Assembly (NCBI GenBank): GCA_028023455.1
Contig: JAQFVV010012490.1
Location: forward strand, 3,038,001-3,102,000
DNA: 64,000 nucleotides
Source of the DNA: Epiperipatus broadwayi
Lineage: Eukaryota; Onychophora; Udeonychophora; Euonychophora; Peripatidae
Reading direction: 5' to 3'
In this document: positions 28,201 to 40,200 of the stretch, in pieces
Layout: each line of letters begins with the position of its first letter
How positions within the stretch are numbered: position 1 is the stretch's first letter
The notes under the pieces: model-generated
What the model saw: the letters and a program-made list of their open reading frames with translations, nothing else
Told to the model about the DNA's origin: nothing
The model's database searches: none
Position numbers and translations under genes: made by a program

Positions 28201-31200
28201 TTGAGCAGTTTTTCAAAATTTAGAACGATTTGTCTAATGAAGTTTCTGTTACATCTTATTTTGCTTTCAGATGGCTATTACAAATTGGTTATAATATTGA
28301 AATTTATAACTAATTATCCAAGTGTAATATTCAATATTATTTTGTTATAAAAAAATGTGATGTTTATGCTAATACTTTAAACATTAAAAGATTTTCTTTT
28401 ATAAATGTTGAATTATTATTTTTATAATTTAGCATTGAGTAAATTAATTTACATGTCTTCATATTTATTTATTCTTCTCTGAACTAATATCTAAAATAAA
28501 TAAACTGCATTAAATATCCTACTATTGGGAAAGTATCTTTTCACAAGAATGAAGAAATATATAAGAAACAGTTTAGCTAATGATAGTTTTCCTTTTTCTA
28601 CTTTATTTTCCAACAAAAAATAGTTATATATTCATTTGTTAATTAGTATTGCATCATATAGATTGGTTATGGACTTTAATTGAAAAAATTCTGAAGTTAT
28701 TTGGGACTTTTTAATTTCCTGATTCCATTTCATAAGTTCCAAGTTGTGGAAATGGCAGATTAACACTGACTTTGGCAGTTATCAAAATATTGATCAATAG
28801 TCATAGTTGTATACCAAATCTTAACTAAAGGGTAAACAAGGAAGGAAAACAAATCATCATTTCATTGCATTTGTCTAGCTCACTAAGCACTGTCTTTTTT
28901 ACTATATCTTCATAGAGCAAACTATTTAAAAAATGTTAACCCTTGTAGCAGTTAACTAAGTTGGAGAACTTAAGTCATGTGAAACAATTAACTTATTAAT
29001 GACATTGTAATGCAAATATTAACATATTAAAAAAAAAAATAAAGCAATTTTGTGATTAATACATTTCTAATATAATATTATGAAAATTAGCCAAATGTTA
29101 AACTTTTCTCATTAAAAAATGTGTTGCATTTTTCTTCCTGTTTTTTAAATTTTCATTAGTGCTTAAAAGATTTAATTTCAATAATAAATGTTTAATTTTT
29201 GTTCTTAGTTTGTTACTCTCAAAAGTTGCTCCTTTTTGATGCTTTGGATAATAATTTTCGCAACATCAAACTGAGGCCAAGGCAAGCCAATTGTGCTATC
29301 TGTGGGGATTTTCCAACTATTACAAAGCTTATAGATTATGAACAATTCTGTGGAGCTTCAGCAACTGACAAAGTTAGTTTACATTTTATTTTATAATTTA
29401 TAGTATTATATATATATAGCAAAGATTTTATCTAGACATCTCGCATTTGATCTGATCATCTCAGTATATTAACACACTTCTGAATTGCAAACTATACTTA
29501 TAACAATCAATCATGTAATTATCCTGTGCAGCAGTGGTGATAGAATACTAAAGATCTCTGGATTGAAATTACATTTTGAGAGAGCTGTAATTTATAATCT
29601 CACTTTGAAATATAATAGAGAATACATACCTCTTATGTTGTCATAGTTTACACTTCAGAAGTTTGTTATTGTATATATTCTTTTATTTCACAATGAGCTA
29701 TTAGTACTTCGGGGCTTATTTGTATAAGTTACAGTTTTTAATATATAATTATGTTAATATGCCGGTCAAACATTGGTAGCCGAGTGGTTAGCACACCTTC
29801 CTTACAAGCAGTTGTCCCGGGGTTCGCTTCCCGGCTGCCGCTTTGACACATAAAAAAAAAAATTATGTTAATATGCCTAATATAAGTAAAAATATTTATT
29901 GTACATATATAAAAGGAAATAATTGTTTAAAAATTCATTTTTCAGTGTCAGAACATTAAATTAATTCAAGATGGTGAGAGAATAACTTGCAAGGTAAGAC
30001 TGTGCCATTAGTAATATAATTTATGGCTTATTTATAAAATTTTGCATTTTTTTTCAAAAAAATAGGAATATAAATTGTGGCTTGATGAAAATGTCCCCCA
30101 TTTACTTGTGGATGTGAGACAGCCTGTGGAATTAGATATTTGTCAGCTTCCCAATTCAATTAGTATCCTTTTTCATGTTATTTATTAACGCAAATCCAAA
30201 AACTTGTTCTGAATTTATTCAAAAATTATTATTTCAGAATATGTGAATTTTTTAATAAATAAAAATTCTTATTCAAATTTATATTATTTGTTTACAATTA
30301 TATGTATTATGCAATTTATTTAAATTTCAAACCAATAAAGGCAATAGATTTGTTGTCATGTATTATAAGGATTATATAAATAGAATAGAGTATGAAATAA
30401 ATAAAGAAGAATATAATAAATTACTATAAGATTCCTATTACTAATATAAAAAATAAATATATAAAATTACTTAAAATGAAAGATTATAAATACAATTCAA
30501 TATAAATTATTGTATCCTTTTTATGAAAACGCATATTTTTTTTTACAGAGGTTAAAATTCATAAAAATAATAACCTATTAAGATTGTTATTTAATTTTAG
30601 TGTTTTTATTTTACAAAAGTTTTGTAAATATTTAAATAAATGGATAGCAGATATTTTATGATATGGAGAATTTTCTATAAAAAATATAGATAGTATTATT
30701 AACAAATTAAGTAGTATACAATTAAACTAAGAATAAATGTATTTTAATAATGGATATTGAAAAAATTTATGCCAAGCATTCTAAGACTTAAAAGTATAGA
30801 AATATTAATAAAAAATTTAAATCAATATATAAATATTATGTAAGAGAGTTTAATATTAATAAATGTTTATATTTTAAATATAATGAATTTTGAAATATAC
30901 ATAAAGGATGGATTATGAGTTGTGCAGTTAGTGGATTAAGATCATCAGTATTTATAAGTGAATTAGAAACTATTATAAAAATAATAATAATTAGTCAAGA
31001 AATAACACATTATTTTAGATATGTTGATGATATTTTAATTATTAGTAATAAAAGAACTATGAATAATATTTATAAAGATTTTAATGACACTAATATTAAA
31101 TTTACAAATGTTGGGTGGTTGAATAGCAAAAGTCTGGGTAAATTAATAGGTTTTTATGAATTAAGAGATGATATAAAACATAAAAAAGGAATAGTATATA

Positions 31201-34200
31201 AAATTAACTGCGAATTTTGCAATATGATTTATTAAGGTCATACAGGGAAACAGAGATAAGAGCCAACGAATATAAGAATAGACAAGATGATAAATCTGCT
31301 TTATACATTCATTATATAATATATGGACTTAAAATAAATGCTATAAAAAATATTAAACCTTTAAATAATATTAAAAATCCAAAGAGAAGACAAATATATG
31401 AAACATATTACATTAAACATAACTTTACATAATTGCATGAATATTTATAAAACTTTGATAAATTTAGTTAACTGGTCAATTGGGAATGGAAAATTATGTA
31501 AAAGAATGTATATAAAACTGTATTGTTTTGCATATTGTTATATAGTTGTTGTTTTTTTTAAGTTATTTTGGATCTCTATATGAAAGTTTTTTATTTTACT
31601 GTTTTTATTTTGTTTCTACTATGGAATACTAGATGGTGTATATATAATTAGTTAACAAAAATAGGTGGCAAGGGAGTATATACATTATCGGGTCTTTTCT
31701 TTGCGCGGATGATATCTTCTTGTGCACAGAAAGTAGGGAAGATATGGAAATTATGCTGAAAACATGCGCAAGGGTGGGTAAAGAGATGGGGATTAAATTT
31801 AATGAAGAAAAATCAAAAGTAATGATGATAAATACTGGGGGGGAAGAAGAGAAAGAATTTTTATTGGGGGATACGAAGTTAAATGTGATGAATAGATATA
31901 ACTATTTGGAAATCATCTTAAGTAATCAGAGAAATTGCTTGGATGAATGGGAGAAAAAAATTGATAAATGAAGCAAAGAAAAGAAAGGGACTGATAAAGA
32001 AATTAACAGTGTTTTCATATAATAAATATGATATAGCTAGAATTTTATGGGAGTGGCAGTACCAGGGTTAACTTATAGTAACGATGTGTTAGGAAAAGTG
32101 TGTTAGATTATGTAGAAAAAGTACAAAGAGAAGTAGGAAGACACGTTAGATGCAGATGTGTGGATAGCAAAGGAGGCAATTTAAGGAGAAATAGGATGTC
32201 AAGTTTTTATATGAGAAATGCAAAAAGTAAAATGAAAATGTTTGATATATTGCAATTTATGGATAATAAGAGAATAACCAAAATAGTATTTAATTGGGTT
32301 ATGAGTAAAGAACAGGCAACAAGATGCTTTTGAGAAAGGTAGTATGGTATATAGAAGATTTGGATAAAGAATTTATGTCAATATAATTATGCAAAAAGTG
32401 GGGTGATTGTGTTAGAATTGTTGTAGTGGCAAGGAATGGGATAGAAGAGAATAGATACATTAATAAAAAATAGGGAGTTGGAAAATTAGTATTGAGAGTA
32501 AAAAAAAAATTAAATATATATAGAACTAAACGGAATATTGGGTGCGAGTCAATTTATGATAATAGCAAGGAAAGTAGTTTACTGTTTAAGGCTCGAACAG
32601 GATCTTTAGCAACAAGGGAATATACCCATAAATTATGTAAGGAAGGCTTAGAAAATATTAGGCATCTGTTATGTTGTGGGAGAATAAATATAAACAAAGT
32701 GATTATACAGAAAATGGGTTCTTAGTTTTTATGCTGGGTTTGGGAAAAGGATTTAGATATAAAGACCATAGAGTTGATGAAGATTATGTTGTGGAAATGA
32801 GATGGGGCAGAACAATGAAGAATATGGGAAAAACTTAGGATGGGGAATGGAAAAGGAAGATAAGGTGGCTAACTAGTTTCTCTGGGCATAGTGGCCAAGA
32901 GATTCCTGACTCCGAAAAAGAAGCCACAATGCATCACATAATAGAACATTTGAAAAGGGCACTAAACCATGTGCCGAAAAATACTTTTTATATATTTATA
33001 TTAACGGGTTTATATGATTTTTTTGTTGTTATTTAAAACTGAATTAATCTACCAAGTTTTTGGCTTTCATCTTTCCAGATAAATAAATGCTATCTTCTTG
33101 TTTTCATTGAGATGAAAATTTGCTACCATATCAATTTTTCATGAAAACAAACATTTGTCATTGAAATTATAAGGGCTATCCGTTAACAATATCAAAGGAC
33201 TTTTACATATGCTTTCAAGAACAATTCTCTATTAATTATATCCCTAGATCCATATTAGAAACAGTTTCAAAAAAATTATGGGAGTGATTTTTAGACATTA
33301 TAGTAATTATGTAAAAGCTGTTTTTCATTTATGCTTGTTTTCTCATTAAATTATGAATGTATTATATTGAACTCTAATACTATTAGCTATAGAATTTCAT
33401 TGCAGAGTCTTAAAAAATTCATATAGGACAATTACTTTATGATAATTTTTTATATGTAAAAGAATAACAGAAATGTTTTTTAAAAATAGTATCTAGTGAA
33501 ATTGATGTCATAGATTGTATTACATTGACATATTATATAAACAATAATAAAAGAACTAGAGATACTAATCCACTTTTATCCCACAATATGAGTGATTCAT
33601 AATCTCTCCCATCATGTCAACATTAATAAATTATCTAAGAAAATATATTTTCCAATTAAACTATAAAAAAAAGTTTTTAAAAATGTTATAACTAATGAAT
33701 TACAGATTATAGTATATATTTTTTGAGTGCAATATAATAAATTGAAAAAAAAAAAATTCAAAAATCCTATTAAAAAATAGAAATTAAAATTGTTTTTTTT
33801 TTAAATGTAACTATTTTTAAAAACTTTAATCAATCGTACAATGGCACCTTGCAGTTTACTGTGAAATTAAATTTAAGTGTTTAAAATTGCCTTATTAAAA
33901 ATTTTTATTAAAGGAAATGTTCTTTTCACAATCACTTAGACTTTGTTTTAATTTTTTAATATACAAAGTTTTCTTTATAATTGTTAAACTCAGTAATTTT
34001 TATATCAAACTTTATCATCGTAATGTTATTATAGTCTTTTTAATTTATTCTTTGTTTCTCTTAATTTGTTGCATATAATCATATAAAAAAATTTTTTTTA
34101 AACTTTAAAAAATCCAATCCTTGTGCACTTTTATATTATTTTATTTAATTTCAGATAATCTATAATATAAGAGCTAAAATATAATTTTAATGCAGATATT

Positions 34201-37200
34201 TAAATTTATTATTAATAATTTTACCTCCACATACATGATTTTAAATAGTTTGCCATTAAATAGTTATGTTTTTAATAAATATGTAATAAATATGTATATG
34301 TAATAAATGCATACATAAATATATATAATTGTATTATTATCATTATTAATTTTTTTGCATTTATTAAGATATATTTATTAATAATATTTAGTATACTATT
34401 TAGATTTTTATAAACAAATTGACAGTTTAAATTATTGTACTTTGTATTTAATTTTGCTAAAATTTTGATAGTAATATATGCATTTTTAATGAATTTTATT
34501 CTCATATACAATTTTATTTTTATTCCTTTTGTTTTTTATTATTATTATTAGTGCAATCAATATATTTATTAGTTGTTTTTTTCTCATAAGAAAAATCATT
34601 TAAATCAACTTTTTTTGTTATATTCTAAACTTTATTTGAATAAACATTTTTTTGCTTTTTTAATTTTATTTGTTAATGCATTGAGATTATACATCTGAAT
34701 ACTAGTTTATGACAGCTATGAAATGTTGCTTTTCTGTAAATATGATTTAATGTTTATTCTTTTATGTGCAATTTTTATTTTAAATAAAGTTTAGAGCATG
34801 AAATAATTAAAAAAAGCTAATTTAGATGGTTTTCCTATAAAATGACTATTCAATACATTTACTGATTATTATTAAAAAAGAATCAAAAACAGTAGAAATA
34901 AATATAAGATAAAAAAAAATTGTTAATATTAAATGTTTTTACTGACTATACACTAAGAAGAAATAATTGTTTCTTCAACAATAATTGAAGTTTTTTGAAT
35001 TTAAATGGGTGGGGGAGGTCTAGAAATTGAGTCAATCCCTTATTATAAAAAATAGGGATTGACTTAATTCATTTCCGAACCTCTCATGTTTTTATTTCAA
35101 GTAAAATATAAAAACTCCAATTATAGTTGAAGAAACAATTATTTTATTTCTTTTTAGTGCATAGTCAATAAAAGCATTTAATAGAAAAAAATTTATCTCT
35201 TATTAAATTTTTAGTATTGGCACAGTAAATGGAAAACTATATTGTACTTTAAATTGATTGGATACTTATAGTTTATATATATCACTAGAAGTTCTACTAT
35301 AAGTTAAAATGTATACTCCATATGTGCATATTATATTTAGTATGTGTTTATATAAGTGATTAAAAATATGAAATATTCTTTTAAATGAAAAGTGTTTAAT
35401 ATTTTTATTTTGTTTGTAAATATTTACCAAAACTATATTGTAAATGAACGTCACTTTATACATATAATTTTACTTCTTGTTAAAGTTTTGTTTTAAAAAT
35501 CCATTCATTATATTTTAATCATAACCTCTCAAACAGAAAACTTTTTTACATTTTCTATTAACAAAAATTAATTTTACTTGTTTTCATTCAGTAATAAAAT
35601 ATTTACACTTCTATATTATATTTCTTAACGCTTATTAATAAGCCCTATTATATATATTATACATACTAATTTCTTAACACATATATGTACATACTAAATA
35701 TATATACAAAGAGTATACATTTTAACTTACTGAAGAAATATCTAGTGATATGCACTGTATGAGTGAAATTTTTTAGATAGGAAGAGTGGGGGAAATTTTT
35801 ACTTTCTTATTACTTAAATCGTAACAAATAAAATCTATAGCATTATTTAAAAAATTTCTCCAACTCTTTCTAAGAAACTAATTAACTATTTAAAAAATTA
35901 ATGTTTTCCATTACTTTTATAGACATTTTAAGCAAATGTATAAAATTTCAATAAGTTATATTGAACTTAAGACTGTTAAATATCAATTTAAAATATTAAA
36001 TTGAAAGAAAAAAAATCTTACTGCCCTCTCGTGAATTTATTTAAAACAAATAAAAGTTGTAAAAAGAATTTATAACCGAGATACATAAAATATTGAATAT
36101 TTTTAATATTTTCCTGCCCTCTGTTCCATATCTAACAAACTAGGTGGTCTACTGACAAGATGAGTAAATTATATGGATCACTATTGTATTAATTAGTTAT
36201 ATACCAAATTTCAAGCAATTCTATTGAATTTATATATATGAAACCTTGATTTTAAAATTTCATTATAACTTGTAAAAGATTAAAGTTAACAAACCAACAC
36301 ACCGATTTTACAAAATCAATAAAAGCATTTAAAAAGTATATATTTGGGAATAAACTATGTAAAATTATCAATGAATTTTTGGCTAAAAATAGAAAACGCA
36401 ACAATAATTTAAATTGTAAATTTAAAAAAAAAAAAAAGAATATGAAAAATATAATAATAATTACTTAAATAATATGAAAGAAATTTATACAATACATATT
36501 AAGAGTGTAGAGATCTAAGTATTATTACAAATTATTTAATGAATAAATTAAGATTAACTAAAAATAAGATTATGGCAACATTACAGTGACAAAAATTCAA
36601 CATGATGAAATGTAAAATATGAAACATAAAAATGATTGAATTTGTTATTAATTATGAACAATTATAAAAAAAACTTTGTATATTAAAACTAAGTCTAAAT
36701 ACTAGTTTTAAATTTAGTTTATATGTAATATATAAACTAAATTTAAATGTTAAAACTAGCATTTAAACCACTATTCAAAAATTTTTGCAAATAAATTTGT
36801 ATTATTATTGATTCTATTGTTATATAAATTATATATTATTTGAAAAAGTTAATTTATTAATATATATATATATATCAATTTTGAATTTTCTTTGATCATT
36901 TAATGTTTATGTAGATATTATAGTGATTAAAAATGAAAAAAGTATATTTTAAAATAAAACATATATTAAATAAACATACAAGGGAGAAAAAAATATTAAG
37001 TAGTTTTCTGAATCAGTTTTTCAATACTATATATATTTCACATTCCTTTTGAAACTGAATAAAAATTTCTTAATAAATTTTCTAATAGTATTAAATATTT
37101 GAATCATTAAATAATTTTTATTTTAGGTTATGTATCTTAATCAATTTTTAGATATTCCTATTGAAAGCATTACAAAGCTGCATTATCGTGAAAAATTACA

Positions 37201-40200
37201 GCAGGAGATTATCAAAGTTAGTAATCATGTGCCAAACATTCCAGGTAGGTATTTGGACATTGTTTAATATTTAGAAAATAACAATGCAAAAATTTTACTA
37301 GTAGCTTGTAATATTGCTGTTAAAACCTTCATGTTTCTCAAATTTTTTAATTAATATTTTTTTAAATATATGCAGCATTTTCTAATTACCATAAATTCTT
37401 AGCAAGTTTCTTATTTTTTAAACTATACTTATTGTCCAGACATTATAGTTAGCTTTTACTGGTCCTATCACAAATATTTGCATTTTGAAAATACTTTTGT
37501 AACTTTTTAACAATTTTAAAGAATTTAAAGGAATAATCCAATTCTAACATGCTTTTCTAGATTTGTCATTGAAAGTTACGTTTTGTTTTTTTTTAATTTT
37601 GAAAAACTATTCAATTTTTGATTAATGGCCTTTATTATCAAAATACCAAGGTAAAATTTAAATATTAGGTAGCTATCAAAATAATTGAGTTTAAGAAAAT
37701 AATTAATTTTTATACAAATGACTAAAGTGGTTTAAACTTTTGCATTGTTCTAATCTTTAGTAATGTAGTTTTGAGAGTTTCATTTACTGATGAATTTTTT
37801 TCCTTATAAAAACTTACTCCATAAATGAAACACCTGCTGAAATTTTCTTTTTTTAAAGCTATATTTGTGGTTATTGCACTGCTCTATATATTTGTATATC
37901 TATTACATAGTTCATGACTTCTGCATCATTAAATAGCTGCTACCAGTTATTTAGAGATAACATTTTTTGTCTTAAATATAAATATTGAGAGTAGCATTAT
38001 TTCCTTTCTAGTAAATATATGCCATAATAAATTCTCAAGAAACTAAATCTACTCTTAATATCTTTAAAAATTTAGCATTTTCTACAATGGATGATAACAA
38101 TTTGTTTTAATATTTTCTATATATTATTATGAATAGCAGTAATTAATGTATGTTAGATAATAGTGTTGAGTAGTTCCCTAGACTGTTTGACTTATTGACC
38201 ATCTTCATTAGAAAATACTGTTGTCAAATGTATTCTAGAGGAATCATGATACTTTGTTTAAATATATATCACTTCTCCGCTATGTATATATTTTTAGTCA
38301 ATGTAAAAGACAATTACTAATTTAGTTTTCTCGTCTATTATTGTTTCTGTAAATCAACTCGTAGCTGAACTATCTGATACTTTTCTTTCAAGATTGTCAA
38401 AGTTATCATCTCCGGTTGTACCACGTTTATTACTTCTTTGTGAAGGTTGTCACACGTATCACTTTATTATAGATTCTAATTTGAAATATTGAGATACTTT
38501 CACAAAGATTCTATATTTATCTTAATATTTAACAATTTTTTTTTTCAAAAACTTCTTTGCATAAAATTATAGGGAATTTTTCAAACTATATTGTTTAATT
38601 ATATTTGTGTGCATTATATAAGTGATCATTTACTCAAATTATGAATAATACTGCTTACATTTAAGAAATAGCTCCAGACTAAAGATATACGTTGAAATGT
38701 AATGAACTTTTGATAATTGATTTAGATGTTGCATTCAAGGTTTACATAAAAGTCAGAATAGAAGATAACATTATATATATATGTTAAGAGATGACTTGTG
38801 TTCTTATAATGTATAAATGAAATAGATTTTAAATTTACATCTAGAATAGTATAGAAGAATGATCATAGATTTTTATTTAGACATGTTTTACGCATAAATC
38901 ATAGTTTGGTAATATTATACAACTATATTATAAATACCATCATGATCACTATTTCTTATGCTTGCTCAAGCTCTTAAAAACAGAGGCAAAACTCTCCATA
39001 TAGTACTGCCACTCAATGCAAGCCAAAGTAATCAATGGATGCAAGATGATTTGTGCATAAAATCCCTATCTAGTGCCTACTTATCCAATATCCCCAGACT
39101 AGTTACTGGCTTGTGGCTTTCATCAGTGAGGAGCCTTGGATCTGAGATTACTCTGGCTTGCCACTGAGTGGTACTACTGTATGGATAGTTTTGCCTCTGT
39201 TTATATTATAACTAGTACTCATTTTCTTTATTCAAAAGCATAAAAAATGTTAATATATATATATAAACATAGTAATATGCAATTTAGAATAATCTATTTA
39301 AATAAGTCAATTATTTTATATAGCGCGAAGTTTTTTTATAAACTGTAATATTTAAACAGCATTAAATTGTTGCACATGCACTTTGGATTTTAACTATAAA
39401 ATGAATGAATACTAACACTTCAAACACATGATAAAGTCTTTGGAAAAGATAGAATGGCCGGCCATCTATCTTTTCGAACCCAAACGCTTTTGTATGGGCG
39501 AATCTTAAGTGTTTGAAAGTGAAAGCGTGAAAATATTAAATAATCACTTTAAATTATCTTTACATGCTTAAATGAAGTTATATTTTTTTTCTTGTTTTAC
39601 ATTTTAAATACAATATGATTTATAAATTCATGATACTGATTTTATAAACTTAAAAATAAATTATTTTTCATTGACATGTTTATTTATATGAAGTTACAGG
39701 GTTTACAGTATTGTTAACATGGTGATTGTTTTTAAAGATAAAACACTTAACAAGAGTCTGTGATTGTTCTTTTATAGTGCTGACTTCTGAAACATAAAGT
39801 TTAAATTTATTTCATTTATAGCTAAATAAGACATGATATACACTTCTTTTTATTGTAATTTTTTTAAACTGTGAGTTAATTATGTTATCTTAATTTCTTT
39901 AATAATTCACTGATTGCAATTATGCAAAAAAATAAATAAAATCTAATAGTATAAAATAAAAAATAGATATTTACTTATAAATAATATATTTAATTCCTTT
40001 ATGATCTTTCATAGTAATTGGTTAATACTTTATTAAATTATGGATTGAATTAATATAATTGGCAATAATACATGCTTTTTTTAAAATTCTTTTTTGTTCA
40101 ATTCTGCTATATCCTTAGATTAGTTTTTTGTTATTACTATTATATTAAATTATAAACCAAGTTTTATTACTGGATATGCTAAATTGAAATTAAACACTAA

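Larger units (their letters stand above)
30163..37151 (+). other. Second U12-type intron (GT-AG class), about 7.0 kb
   Basis: The 5' end GTATCCTTT is an exact U12 donor. A U12-like branch element, TATCTTAAT, lies at 37133-37141, with the branch A 11 nt before the exon. The intron ends TTTTTAG. Splicing yields LPNSINIPIESI, which fits the rhodanese register (human LPHALHIPLKHL). A U2-like acceptor TTTTATTTTAG at 37116-37126 exists, but using it would not continue the alignment. Confidence 0.82.

Noticed and set aside
29775-29840. Functional valine tRNA gene
   Set aside because: The anticodon stem is mismatched, the T loop has one base too many, and the piece sits in a retroposed insert with a 17-bp target duplication.
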